Shown: positions 23,820-32,403 of the stretch, piece after piece
How positions within the stretch are numbered: position 1 is the first letter of the stretch
Layout: the number at the start of each line of letters is the position of its first letter
From: JAVJUS01 sp040220455
GTDB lineage: Bacteria > Pseudomonadota > Alphaproteobacteria > DSM-16000 > Inquilinaceae
Direction of reading: 5' to 3'
Assembly: GCA_040220455.1 (NCBI GenBank)
Contig: JAVJUS010000038.1
Coordinates: 1 to 37,344 of the forward strand
DNA: 37,344 nucleotides
The notes under the pieces: model-generated
What the model was told of the DNA's origin: nothing
Database searches by the model: none
What the model saw: only the letters and a program-made list of their open reading frames with translations
Translations under genes and position numbers: made by a program

Positions 23820-26509
23820 GGCGTCGCCTCGCTCGCGGGCAGGAGGGTCAGCTCGACCGGGCGCGGGTCGAGCAGGAGAAGGACCGCCGGCTCCGGCTCG
23901 GCGCCGGGCGCGAGCCGCGTGCCGCCCTGCGGCGCGGGCGCCGGCAGGCGGCGGGGCAGATCCTCGACATCGACGTAGAGCGCGTCGAGATCGACCCAGT
24001 CGACCCCCTCGACGCCCTGCAGCACCGCCATCGCCTCCGAGCGCGCGACCGGCTGGCCGAGGTCCCGGGCGGCGAATCCGAAGGCGGCGGCCAGCGCCGC
24101 GCGACAGCCGGCGTCGACGGCCGCGACGGCGTGGCCCGGCAGCGCCTTGACTCGGGCGCGCAGGCGGAACCGGCGCGGGCGGACATTGCGCACCATGACC
24201 GGGACATGGGGGTCGCCGTAGCGCCGGTAGTCGGCCTCGAGCGCGCGGAGATCCGCCGGATCGGCGGTCACCGCCAACCCGTCGGCCCCGGCCACGGTGA
24301 CGAAGACGCCGCGCCGCGTGCCAAGCCAGACCCAGGCGACATGCGCCTTGGCGAAGGCCGGCCGGGCGCGGGCGAAGTCGGCGTAGTCCGACAGCGAGAC
24401 GACCCGGCCGAAGGTCAGGACATTGGTCGGCGCGGTGCGCCGGGCGTCGTCCAGGGTTTCCGGATCGGCGGCGCCGGCGGTCGGCACCGGGTTGGTCACG
24501 CCCTTCAGGCCGAGCGGGCGGGAGCCGGGCAGGGTCAGCGCATCCGCCGCCAGCCGGCCGGCGAGCCCGCTGCCGACGCGCCAGCGCGCGGTGACGATCT
24601 CCGGCCCCGTGGGCAGGTGCGCGCCGTGAACCCCGTCGCCGAATTCGACCGAGGCCGAGCCGTCCTCGTTGTAGCGGAGCGCATAGACCGGATCCTCCGG
24701 CCCGGCGTCCTGCAGCCGGCGGACCCGGCGCCAGGCCACGCCGTCGACCCGGACCTCCAGTTCGGGCGCGACGCCGGAGGGCGTCGCCGCGGTGACATGG
24801 GTCAGCGGCTTGTCGGGCAGACGGAAGCGCTGGCCGGCCTTGCGCGCGTCGCCGTCGCCGATCGGCTGCTCGCGCGTCTCGCCATGGGTGGCGCGGGCGA
24901 CATTGGCGTTGATCCGCACCGTGTCGCGGGCGAGCGCGTGATCCAGCGGCCGGTCCAGCGTCACCACCGTGTGCCCGTCGGCGAGATCCACGCGCTCGGC
25001 CATGCGGATCGCGCTCGCCGTCGCGCCGTCGAGGTCGACCCGTTCCCCGGTCACGGCGAGCGCCCGGCCCTCCGCCAGGTCCAGATACGGCCCGTCGAGC
25101 ACGATCTCGGCGCCGGCGACGTCGTCGGTGACCGGCACGGCCAGCAGGTCCAGGCGCTCGCTCTGCAGCAGGACGACGGTCGAGCGGGTCATGTAGCCCG
25201 TGAAGTCGTTCTCGTCCGCGTCGATCTCGATGCGCGAGACCGTCGCCGACAGGCCGTACTTGGCGGCGCCCACGGGGACGTTGTCGACGATGCGGAAGGC
25301 CTGGAAAGCGCGGCCGTTCGCCGGATCGCCGATCATGACGTAGCTGCCGGGCACCGCTTCGGGATATTCGGCGTCGAGCGCGAGCCTGAGCGCGCCGTCG
25401 GTGCCGGTGAACTCCCGCGTCAGGCCGCCCGGGGCGCTCGGCGTCGGGGGCGAACCGGTGCCGAGCTCGGCGAAGATCCGCTCGAAGGCCGCGCCCGCGC
25501 CGGCGTCCACGGTCGGCGCGTTGTGGCCGAAGACGGCGGCGCGGGCCCGGAACCGGTGGAGCCCGGTCGCCACCTCGGGCTCGTGGCCCGGCTCCGGCTC
25601 CACCGGCGCCGCGAGCTTGACGCGGATATGGCGCGAGAGATCGGCGACCGGCTGGCGGTGGACCGAAAGCGCGGCCGTCAGGTCGGCCTGGCGCACCCGC
25701 TTGCCGAAGACCGCGCTGCGGGCCCAGTCGGCGGTCACCGTCAGGGGCGCGAGTTGGAAGACCGGCGTCACCGCGATCGGCAGGAGCGGCGCCAGCCAGT
25801 AGCGCGGCGTCGTCGCCGCCAGCGCCAGGCGCGTCATCTGCGGCCCCGGCTCCGGCGTGACCGTCTCGACGAACAGGTCGGTGTCGTAGTCCGGCCCGCC
25901 GCCGTCCGCCTCCCGGACCAGGAGCAGCCGCTCGCCGGGGCGGATGTCGCCGCGCAGCCCGGCGACCCGGGCGAGCCGGCCCTCCGCGATGCCCGCCAGG
26001 GTCTGCGGGCGCTCCAGGCGCGGCCGGATGGCGTTGAAGTCGGGCCGGGCGGTGATCGCCTCGACCGTCTCGAAGGTCTGCATCTCCTCGCCCGGGCCGG
26101 GCACGGACATGACCGTCAGCCCGGCGTCGAAATCGACCGAGGCCGGCGCGCCGGGCGCGGTCTCCAGCGTGAAGGCGAGCCAGGCATTGGCCGCCTTGCC
26201 CGGGCCCAGCTCGTAGTCCAGGTGCCGGGCGAGATAGCGCACCGAGCGACGCTCGGTCGCCGTGCGCAGCCAGACCTCCTGGGCCAGTCGCTCCTGGTAG
26301 AAGGCGAGCACGTCGCCCATGGTCGCCGCCGCGTCGATCAGGGCGACCGTCCAGTCGTCGTCGGCGCGGGTCGTCAGCCGGGCGAGCAGCGGGTGGTCGG
26401 CGTCGGCGATGGCGTCGAGCATCGCGTGCTTGAAGACCGGATGGGTCGCCAGTCGATAGGCGACCCGGTCGCGGCCGGGCGGGTTCGGCGGGCGCTCGGG
26501 CAGGCTCAT
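23816..26509 (-). CDS. eCIS baseplate protein, J-like (second of two)
   Basis: An 897-aa 'putative baseplate assembly protein', the position of Afp12/PVC12 or T4 gp6-type wedge proteins. The N-terminal helical region (DDWTVALIDAAATMGDVLAFYQERLAQEVWLRTATERRSVRYLARHLDYELGPG, about 45-105) and the C-terminal baseplate-J segment (APTNVLTFGRVVSLSDYADFARARPAFAKAHVAWVW, about 685-725) are characteristic. The intervening part is beta-rich and variable. The ATG at 26509 overlaps the stop of the preceding J-like gene (ATGA). The frame is open further upstream but only as a shadow of that gene. Two paralogous J-like proteins are normal in eCIS and would form the inner and outer wedge of the baseplate. 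Confidence 0.9.
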   Translation of the reverse strand: MSLPERPPNPPGRDRVAYRLATHPVFKHAMLDAIADADHPLLARLTTRADDDWTVALIDAAATMGDVLAFYQERLAQEVWLRTATERRSVRYLARHLDYELGPGKAANAWLAFTLETAPGAPASVDFDAGLTVMSVPGPGEEMQTFETVEAITARPDFNAIRPRLERPQTLAGIAEGRLARVAGLRGDIRPGERLLLVREADGGGPDYDTDLFVETVTPEPGPQMTRLALAATTPRYWLAPLLPIAVTPVFQLAPLTVTADWARSAVFGKRVRQADLTAALSVHRQPVADLSRHIRVKLAAPVEPEPGHEPEVATGLHRFRARAAVFGHNAPTVDAGAGAAFERIFAELGTGSPPTPSAPGGLTREFTGTDGALRLALDAEYPEAVPGSYVMIGDPANGRAFQAFRIVDNVPVGAAKYGLSATVSRIEIDADENDFTGYMTRSTVVLLQSERLDLLAVPVTDDVAGAEIVLDGPYLDLAEGRALAVTGERVDLDGATASAIRMAERVDLADGHTVVTLDRPLDHALARDTVRINANVARATHGETREQPIGDGDARKAGQRFRLPDKPLTHVTAATPSGVAPELEVRVDGVAWRRVRRLQDAGPEDPVYALRYNEDGSASVEFGDGVHGAHLPTGPEIVTARWRVGSGLAGRLAADALTLPGSRPLGLKGVTNPVPTAGAADPETLDDARRTAPTNVLTFGRVVSLSDYADFARARPAFAKAHVAWVWLGTRRGVFVTVAGADGLAVTADPADLRALEADYRRYGDPHVPVMVRNVRPRRFRLRARVKALPGHAVAAVDAGCRAALAAAFGFAARDLGQPVARSEAMAVLQGVEGVDWVDLDALYVDVEDLPRRLPAPAPQGGTRLAPGAEPEPAVLLLLDPRPVELTLLPASEATP

Positions 26510-29037
26510 CGTCCGCCCTCCAGGTCGAGGGTGAGCTGGCCGCGGTCGGGGAAGTTCGGGTCGTTGTCGAGCAGCGCGATCTCCAGCTCGCCCAGGTCGA
26601 TCAGCCCGCTGTCGAGGCCGGCCAGGCTCGACGGCGCGCCCAGGCGCTTGAACTCGGTCACCGCCACGTCGGTCACGCCGGGGACCGAGCGGGCGGCGGC
26701 GTAGAGCCGGCTGAGCCGGACCGGTTCGCCGAAGCTGCGGGTGTCGGGGTGGAACAGCCCCTTGCGGCCGTCCGGCAGGACCCGGGCGGAGAACAGGTCG
26801 TCGAGCGCGGCTTCGGCCGCCGCGCGCGGCGTGTCGGGCGCCAGGCAGACGTGTAGGGTGACCGCCAGCGGCACGAGGACGGGATCGTCGAAGATCAGGT
26901 GATGGCCCATCAGGCGGTAGGGCTCCAGGTGGTCGCGCAGCCGGGCCTCGAAGCCGTCGTCGAGCCGCGCGCCGCCGGTCCGGTCGACGATCAGGCGGAT
27001 CGACCGCCAGCTCCCGCTCCACCGCTCCCGGGCCGCGGCGCGCTGGACCTCGGGCAGGCGTTCGGCCAGGCGGACATAATCGGCCGCGGTCACCGCCCGC
27101 ATCGTGTCGGAGAGACCGGCCGGCGCGCGGCGGCGCACCGCGTCGACGCTTTCGGGCTCCACCCCGCCCGCGGCCGGCAGCACGTTGCGCACCAGCATGA
27201 CGTCCTCGACCGGCCCGCGGATCGGCCGGCGCACGGTGCCGTCCAGATCCGGGCTCGGCACCGCGAAGACATGGGCGATGGCGTCGGGCGCGACATTGCC
27301 GGCCGCGCCGCTGCCCAGGCGATAGCGTACGGTCAACGGGCGTCCGGCCGGTGGCGCGCGGCCGTGGGAATCGTCGCCGAAACGCAGGCGCGGGGTCATG
27401 CCCGGTTCGCTCTCGGCGACCACATGGCTGTCGTCCGGCTCGCTCGCGATCAGGTCGGCCCGCGGCGTCCAGACGGCGAGCACCGGGCCGTCGGCCGCCG
27501 CCCGCTCCTCGATCCTGAGCGCGGCGCGGGCCCGGGCCGGATCGGTGCGCAACGCTCCCACGGCGCCCGGTCCGTCGGCGCCGGCGTCGAACGGCGCGGC
27601 GCGGGTGACCGGCGCGTCGGCGAGCGCCGGACGGAATCGCGAAGGCGCCAGGCCCGGCGGGCGCTCGGTCTGCTCCACCGCGCCCGAGGTGCCGTGGTCG
27701 GCAAGCACGATGTTGGCGCGCGCGACCGCCGAGGGCTGGTCGGGGCTGCCCACCGGCACGTCGTCGACCCGGTCGCGCGCCGTCACCCGGGCGAGCGGCA
27801 GACGGAACGGCAGCGCGTCGCCGGCGTCCCAGCCGACCTCCAGCAGCGGCATCGGCGCCCGGCTGCCATCGGCGTTCACCCGGCCGACCGGATCGACCGC
27901 GCGGCGCAGGCTGCGGACCCGGACCACGTGCCGGCGGGCCCGGTCGGCATCGGCGATCCGACCGGTCTCCGGGCCCAGCACCTCCTCCAGCAGCAGCCAG
28001 TCGCCGGCGGCGATCGGCAGGTCCTCGCCCGGGTCCTGGAGCAGCGCCGAGCGCGCCCCCTCGGCCAGAGCGTCGACCGCGCCGTCCCAGTCGTGCAGCA
28101 CGATCCGGTTCAGCCTCGCATCCAGGCGCGCGGGGTGCATGGTCTCGAAGACGGCCGCGCCAGCGCCGAGGGCGGTCTCGAAATCCCGCTCCCGCCGGCT
28201 CGCCACGGCAAGGTCCGGCACCCGGGTCGTCAGCCGCGCGCCGGCGGCGACCTCCAGGGAGGCAGCCGGGCGCAGCCGCAGTTCCACGAAGGCGCGGGCG
28301 TTGGCCCCGTCATGCATGACGTAGTCGAGCAGCCGGGCGTGCCGCGCGGCCGAGGCGCGACGGCGCGCGGTCTCCAGATAGGCCTCCGTCGCCACCGCGT
28401 CCTGCTTGTAGGACAGCCGGTCGCCGACATGGGCGACCAGCTCGACCAGCGTCGTGGCCAGGTCGGCGGCGTTGTCGTCGCCGTCCTCGGGCTTCAGCCG
28501 GGCGATCCGGTCGAGCATCAGCCGGCGGAAGCTGGCGTAGTCCTTGGCCAGGTAGTCGATGCGCGGGGCCTCGCCGGGCGGCGGCTCCGGCGCCTCCGCC
28601 GTCTTGTCGAAGCTCGACGGGCAGGACGGCCGGAAGGAGAAGGGCAGCGCCGACAGGATCGGGTCGAAGCCGGGCGGCGGCGCGTCGGAATCGGCGCTCG
28701 CCACCAGGCGCAGGACATAGGTCGAGAAGTCGCCGCGCGGGGCGACCCCCAGGGTCAGCGTCACGCCGGCGACGCCGCGCACGGCTGTGCGGAAGACCGT
28801 GCGCCGCACCCCGCCCTCGATCCGGATGTTGGTCGCGTCGAGCGCGCCGGCCGGCGGAGCGAAGAGCAGCGTGACCTCCAGCAGCACCGCGTCGTCGCCC
28901 AGAGGATCGCCGTCCGCCGCCGGCAGCACGGCGAGCCGGGCGATGCCGTTGGGCGCCGCGCGCCCGGCATCGGCCTCGGCGCGCAGCAGCTCGACGCGCT
29001 GGATGCGCCGGTCGTCGTCGGGGGCGAGCGCGGCCAC
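26506..29037 (-). CDS. eCIS baseplate protein, J-like (first of two)
   Basis: An 843-aa 'putative baseplate assembly protein' (Afp11-like position). The N-terminal beta domain (LLEVTLLFAPPAGALDATNIRIEGG, about 45-130) precedes the family hallmark IDYLAKDYASFRRLMLDRIARLKP (about 160-185) and the helical GDRLSYKQDAVATEAYLETARRRASAARHARLLDYVMHDG. The C-terminal J signature is AVRRRAPAGLSDTMRAVTAADYVRLAERLPEVQRAAARE (about 633-672). The start is GTG at 29037, 4 nt after the gp25-like stop, with no nearby ATG. It is expected to bind the gp25-like protein and the second J-like protein to form baseplate wedges. Confidence 0.9.
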   Translation of the reverse strand: MAALAPDDDRRIQRVELLRAEADAGRAAPNGIARLAVLPAADGDPLGDDAVLLEVTLLFAPPAGALDATNIRIEGGVRRTVFRTAVRGVAGVTLTLGVAPRGDFSTYVLRLVASADSDAPPPGFDPILSALPFSFRPSCPSSFDKTAEAPEPPPGEAPRIDYLAKDYASFRRLMLDRIARLKPEDGDDNAADLATTLVELVAHVGDRLSYKQDAVATEAYLETARRRASAARHARLLDYVMHDGANARAFVELRLRPAASLEVAAGARLTTRVPDLAVASRRERDFETALGAGAAVFETMHPARLDARLNRIVLHDWDGAVDALAEGARSALLQDPGEDLPIAAGDWLLLEEVLGPETGRIADADRARRHVVRVRSLRRAVDPVGRVNADGSRAPMPLLEVGWDAGDALPFRLPLARVTARDRVDDVPVGSPDQPSAVARANIVLADHGTSGAVEQTERPPGLAPSRFRPALADAPVTRAAPFDAGADGPGAVGALRTDPARARAALRIEERAAADGPVLAVWTPRADLIASEPDDSHVVAESEPGMTPRLRFGDDSHGRAPPAGRPLTVRYRLGSGAAGNVAPDAIAHVFAVPSPDLDGTVRRPIRGPVEDVMLVRNVLPAAGGVEPESVDAVRRRAPAGLSDTMRAVTAADYVRLAERLPEVQRAAARERWSGSWRSIRLIVDRTGGARLDDGFEARLRDHLEPYRLMGHHLIFDDPVLVPLAVTLHVCLAPDTPRAAAEAALDDLFSARVLPDGRKGLFHPDTRSFGEPVRLSRLYAAARSVPGVTDVAVTEFKRLGAPSSLAGLDSGLIDLGELEIALLDNDPNFPDRGQLTLDLEGGR

Positions 29038-29041
29038 GGCC

Positions 29042-29401
29042 TCAGGCCTCCGCCGGGAAGCGGTCGCGTCGGACCTCGCCGGTCCGGCGCACCGCGTAGG
29101 TGATGTCGATGGCGAGCGTGGCGTCGTCGGCCGCGACGGCGACCCGGCGCACCTCGATCTCCTCGCCCAGCCAGCGCTGGAGCGCGCCCTGCACCGTCAG
29201 CTCGACCCCGGCGGCGAGCGCCGCCTCGTTGCCGGCGAAGACCAGCTCGCGCAGGCCGCAGCCGAAATCGGGGCGATTGACCCGCTCGCCAGGGGCGGTG
29301 AACAGCACCGCCTCGATGCGCTCGCGGATCGCGCGGTCGCCGGCGCTCGTCGCCGTGCGCCGGTCGTCGCCGACGCGGTAGGGCAGGGCCAGCCGGCTCA
29401 T
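29042..29401 (-). CDS. gp25-like baseplate wedge protein (Afp9-like)
   Basis: A 119-aa protein with the gp25/lysozyme-like wedge pattern: IRERIEAVLFTAPGERVNRPDFGCGLRELVF, then the helix ALAAGVELTVQGALQRWLGEEIEVRRVAV and the terminal strand LAIDITYAVRRTGEV. The EVLxT-PGERV-RPDFG-GL core is diagnostic of gp25 homologues in phages, T6SS (TssE) and eCIS, where the protein initiates sheath polymerisation on the baseplate. The ATG overlaps the PAAR-like gene stop by 4 nt. Size is normal for the family. Confidence 0.93.
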   Translation of the reverse strand: MSRLALPYRVGDDRRTATSAGDRAIRERIEAVLFTAPGERVNRPDFGCGLRELVFAGNEAALAAGVELTVQGALQRWLGEEIEVRRVAVAADDATLAIDITYAVRRTGEVRRDRFPAEA

Positions 29402-29727
29402 TGCGCGCTCACCCGCGGCTGGGCGACCAGGATGCTGGCGGGGCCGAGCGGCACCTGCGCGGCGTCGCGGCCGAGCGGCGCGCTCGCCTGAGTCAGGACG
29501 GGCTTGCCGGAGATCCGCACCCGGGTCGACGGCATGGTCCAGAACAGCGTCGCGCAGAAGCTGGGGCTCTGCGACGACAGCGGGCAGCCGGCGACGACAT
29601 GGGTGTCGCCCTGCACGGCGGCGAAGGCGCCGGCCACGCGCACCCGCGCCTGGGTCGGCACGTGCTGTACCGTGCCGCCATGGGCGCACAGGATCTGGCT
29701 GGTCTGAGTCAGGATCGAAGCGGCCAT
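29398..29727 (-). CDS. PAAR-like spike-tip protein
   Basis: A 109-aa protein in the slot normally held by the PAAR/tip protein (between hub and gp25-like genes). Potential metal ligands are Cys14, His16, His22, His43, Cys48 and Cys58, in the order ILCAHGG, THVVAGCPL and SFC. The beta-rich pattern (ARVRVAGAFAAVQGDTHVV, TRVRISGKPVLT) fits a PAAR-like cone sitting on the gp5-like spike. No C-terminal effector extension. The start ATG 29727 is 22 nt after the spike gene stop. Assignment rests on position, size and Cys/His pattern rather than a full motif match. Confidence 0.75.
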   Translation of the reverse strand: MAASILTQTSQILCAHGGTVQHVPTQARVRVAGAFAAVQGDTHVVAGCPLSSQSPSFCATLFWTMPSTRVRISGKPVLTQASAPLGRDAAQVPLGPASILVAQPRVSAQ

Positions 29728-29749
29728 GTCGCGTGTCTCCCCTCCCGCC

Positions 29750-30265
29750 TCAGATCACTTCGAGCGCGCCGCCGTTGACGGCGACCTTGGGGCCCTGGAG
29801 GCTGATCGACGCCCCCTGGCCGTTGTCGATCTCGATGCCCTGGGGGCCGAGCACGATCTTCGCGCCGGCCGCGCTCTCGATCGTCACCCGGCCGGCGCCC
29901 GGGGCGTCGTCGATCGTGATCGTGGCGCCGTCGAAGGCGAGCACCTTGGTCGTCGGGGCCGCCGGGCTCGCCGGCACGGGCTGGGCGTCGTCCCAGAACA
30001 CGCCGGTCCAGATCGGCGAGTCCGGATCGCCCGCCTCGAACTCCACCCAGACATTCGCGTCGACCGGCGGCAGGGCGAAGACGCCGACCCCCGGCCCGGC
30101 ATAGGGCATCGAGGGCAGCGCCCAAGCGACCCGGGCCGAGCCGTGGACGTCGGGCACGGCGACCTGCAGCCGGCCGAGCTGCATCGGGTCGACATTGGCG
30201 ACGACCTTGCCGCGATACTTGCCGTAGAAGCGCGGCGCGCCCTCGGCTCCGGCCCGGGCGGTCAC
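29750..30265 (-). CDS. gp5/VgrG OB-fold spike protein (hub part 2)
   Basis: A 171-aa protein with the gp5/VgrG OB-fold signature: FYGKYRGKVVANVDPMQLGRLQVAVPDVHG (about 12-41), then PPVDANVWVEFEAGDPDSPIWTGVFW, followed by a short beta-prism-like tail (VTIESAAGAKIVLGPQGIEIDNGQGASISLQGPKVAVNGGALEVI). The start is GTG at 30265, chosen because it overlaps the hub stop (GTGA) and begins just before the fold; upstream open frame is only the hub gene read out of frame. It would form the central spike base under the PAAR-like tip. In Afp-type systems this is usually fused to the gp27 part. Confidence 0.9.
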   Translation of the reverse strand: MTARAGAEGAPRFYGKYRGKVVANVDPMQLGRLQVAVPDVHGSARVAWALPSMPYAGPGVGVFALPPVDANVWVEFEAGDPDSPIWTGVFWDDAQPVPASPAAPTTKVLAFDGATITIDDAPGAGRVTIESAAGAKIVLGPQGIEIDNGQGASISLQGPKVAVNGGALEVI

Positions 30266-31395
30266 GGCCGCACCGCCGGGACGGTGGTTCCGGTCCCCTC
30301 GCGGACGAGCTGCGCGCTCTGGGCATAGGTGCCGGGGCGCACGGTGTGGGTCACCGAGGCGACGTACCACAGCCCGTCGTAGCGCCGGCCGACCCCGCGC
30401 AGGCCGACCAGCCGGCGCGCCTCCAGCACGTCGCCATAGGCCCCGCCGTCGATGCCGACGGTCGCCGTCACCGTGTCGGCGGCCCGGTCGGCCTCCGCCG
30501 TCGCCTCGGCCGCCGCCTGGACCGAATCGGTGCCGCCCCGGGCGCGGTAGCGGCGCCGGCGCAGCGTGTCCGGATTGGCACGCGCCGGCTGGGCGGCCAG
30601 CGGCGGCCGGCGGCTTGGGGCCGAGCGCACCTCGGTCTGCTGATTGGTACGTCGGTCCTGGACGCGGCCGGCGACCTCGGTCGCCTGCGCGGCGTCGTTC
30701 TGGAAGTCGATCTCGGTCACGTTGGTGTCCGGTCCCATGTCGACGGTGAGCGCCGGCTGGGGCACGCCCAGCCGCGGCGAGGGGCCGAAATAGCCCTGGC
30801 TGGTGCCCGGCGCGGGCCCGTATTTCAGCAGGAAGACGTAGTCGTGGGCCGCCGCCAGCCGGCGCAGGAAGGCGAGGTCGCTTTCCTGCTGGACGACCAC
30901 CCGATCGATCGGCAGCGGCACTTCCAGCACCGGCGGCGGGATCACCGCCGGCACCATTCCGAACCGGGCGTAGCGCGCGATGACCAGCGCCGCGATCGCC
31001 GGCACCCCCATGCCGGGATAGGGGTCGTCACGCTCCTCCTGGTCCATCTTGAAGGTCAGGTCCTCGCCGGTCACGGCGATCACCGCGCCGTCGTCGCCGC
31101 GGCGGAGCTGCTGGTTGGTCACGATGCCGTCGATCAGCACCCGCGGCTTCAGCCCCAGCGTCAGCATCGCGACGAAGCGCGCGCCCGGGGCGATGGCGTC
31201 GCCGGACAGCAGCGGGTAGTCGAGCGCCGCCTCCGGGCTGTCGCCGCGCCCGGCCCTGAAGGTGATCTGGAAGCCGGAGCGGCCGTCCTCGCCGTGCTCC
31301 ACCTCCAGCGCGTCGAGCGCGTCGAGGAGCTTCGGCGGCGCCGGACGCAGCACGGTCCGGCCGGTCAGCAGCGTCAGGCGGACGGCGTCGAGCAT
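30262..31395 (-). CDS. gp27-like hub protein (late-control-D family, hub part 1)
   Basis: A 377-aa protein corresponding to the gp27/late control D half of VgrG/Afp8. Visible features are EHGEDGRSGFQITFRAG, PRVLIDGIVTNQQLRRGDDGAVIAVTGEDLTFKMDQEERDDPYPGMGVPAIAALVIARYARFGM (about 90-160), and VVVQQESDLAFLRRLAAAHDYVFLLKYGPAPG, typical of hub domain 2. The C-terminal part (TVTATVGIDGGAYGDVLEARRLVGLRGVGRRYDGLWYVASVTHTVRPG) completes the gp27 barrel. The ATG overlaps the LysM-gene stop by one base. It adapts the six-fold tube to the three-fold spike. Confidence 0.88.
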   Translation of the reverse strand: MLDAVRLTLLTGRTVLRPAPPKLLDALDALEVEHGEDGRSGFQITFRAGRGDSPEAALDYPLLSGDAIAPGARFVAMLTLGLKPRVLIDGIVTNQQLRRGDDGAVIAVTGEDLTFKMDQEERDDPYPGMGVPAIAALVIARYARFGMVPAVIPPPVLEVPLPIDRVVVQQESDLAFLRRLAAAHDYVFLLKYGPAPGTSQGYFGPSPRLGVPQPALTVDMGPDTNVTEIDFQNDAAQATEVAGRVQDRRTNQQTEVRSAPSRRPPLAAQPARANPDTLRRRRYRARGGTDSVQAAAEATAEADRAADTVTATVGIDGGAYGDVLEARRLVGLRGVGRRYDGLWYVASVTHTVRPGTYAQSAQLVREGTGTTVPAVRP

Positions 31396-31745
31396 CAGCC
31401 CTCCTCTCCCCCGCCGGTGCCCGCGCCGCCGGCCCCGCCAGCCCCGCCGAGCCCGGGCAGGGCGAGCACGAGGCGGCGGCCCGGCCGCTCCAGCTCGGCC
31501 GGGTCGATCGTCGCGTTGGCGTCGGCCAAGCGCCAGAACGCCGCCGGATCGGCGCCGGCGCGCGCGGTCAGCGTGTCCAGGCGCTCCTCGGGCGCCACGG
31601 TGATCTCGCCCAGCACCTGCATCGCCTCGGGCCGGGGAATTAGCCGGCGGCCGAGATGGGCGACCTCCCGCGGCCGGCCGTCGGGCCCGGTCTCCGTCAG
31701 GGTCTTGCGCGCCACCGAGGCGTATCGGCTGTCGGGATCGATCAT
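31395..31745 (-). CDS. LysM-domain protein of the eCIS baseplate/tube junction
   Basis: A 116-aa protein. YASVARKTLTETGPDGRPREVAHLGRRLIP leads into a LysM-like unit GEITVAPEERLDTLTARAGADPAAFWRLADANATIDPAELERPGRRLVLALPG (about 45-100), followed by a Gly-rich tail. In Afp-like systems LysM domains occur with the gp53-like Afp7 component at the baseplate-tube junction. Here tube domain and LysM are separate genes 4 nt apart. The Gly/Ala tail (GLGGAGGAGGAGTGGGEEG) is low complexity. Confidence 0.85.
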   Translation of the reverse strand: MIDPDSRYASVARKTLTETGPDGRPREVAHLGRRLIPRPEAMQVLGEITVAPEERLDTLTARAGADPAAFWRLADANATIDPAELERPGRRLVLALPGLGGAGGAGGAGTGGGEEG

Positions 31746-31749
31746 GGCT

Positions 31750-32400
31750 CTAGAGGATCCTCGCGTTGTCGCCGATCACCGCGTCGAGCGCATTGACCCG
31801 CGCGATCGTCGCCATCGCCTCCTTGGTCACCTGATGGGCCAGGAACAGGTGATAGCCGGGGTGCGTGCGCGGCAGGTCGGAATAGCTGAGCACGCGCAGG
31901 CCGAGCGAGACCTTGGCCTGGATCGGGTTGAGGTCCGGGTCGTGCGCCTCCTCGGTCGCGGAATACTCGGTGATGCGCACCGGCAGGACCCGCTTGCGGC
32001 CGTAGACGAACAGGGTGAAGGGCGCGCTCGCCGGCACGATCTCGATGGTCCCGGCGAGCGCCAGCGCCGTGTTCGCGATCACCGTCGCCGTCGCCGGATA
32101 GAGCAGCAGCTCCAGCGCCGCGAGCTGGGGCAGCAGGCCGTTCTCCGTCGCCGCCGCGTCGCCGGTCTCGAGCTGGTCGGCGGCGTCGAGCTCGATCTCC
32201 GCCTTGATCGTCTCGACCGGCGCGCCGGCCAGGCGATAGGCCTCGTCGGCCGCGCCCTCCTCGCCGGCCGCCTGCGCCTCCAACGATCGCTGGAGCGTGG
32301 CCGGGTTGTACTGGAAGACGATCACCGTCGGCGTCGTTTCCGGCAGCCGGTAGGCGACGATCGCGCCCTTGAGCAGTTTCGGCGAGGCGGGCGTGGGCAT
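31750..32400 (-). CDS. CIS tube/gp53-like baseplate adaptor protein
   Basis: A 216-aa protein of the contractile-injection-system tube-protein family (Afp7-like). Diagnostic parts are IVFQYNPATLQRSLEAQ (about 27-43), VETIKAEIELDAADQLE, LPQLAALELLLYP, FTLFVYGRKRVLPVRITEYSATEEAHDPDLNPIQAKVSLGLRVLSYSDLP (about 127-180), and the terminal LFLAHQVTKEAMATI. This family caps the inner tube at the baseplate. The ATG at 32400 lies 3 nt after the stop of the large DUF4157 gene, so the two are probably translationally coupled. Confidence 0.9.
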   Translation of the reverse strand: MPTPASPKLLKGAIVAYRLPETTPTVIVFQYNPATLQRSLEAQAAGEEGAADEAYRLAGAPVETIKAEIELDAADQLETGDAAATENGLLPQLAALELLLYPATATVIANTALALAGTIEIVPASAPFTLFVYGRKRVLPVRITEYSATEEAHDPDLNPIQAKVSLGLRVLSYSDLPRTHPGYHLFLAHQVTKEAMATIARVNALDAVIGDNARIL

Positions 32401-32403
32401 GGG

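Noticed and set aside
31745..31757. TCTAGAGGATCC, identical to a cloning-vector polylinker segment
   Set aside because: It is the in-frame C-terminus and stop of the tube gene (Arg-Ile-Leu-stop) directly followed by the LysM gene; flanking sequence is native, so vector contamination is unlikely.
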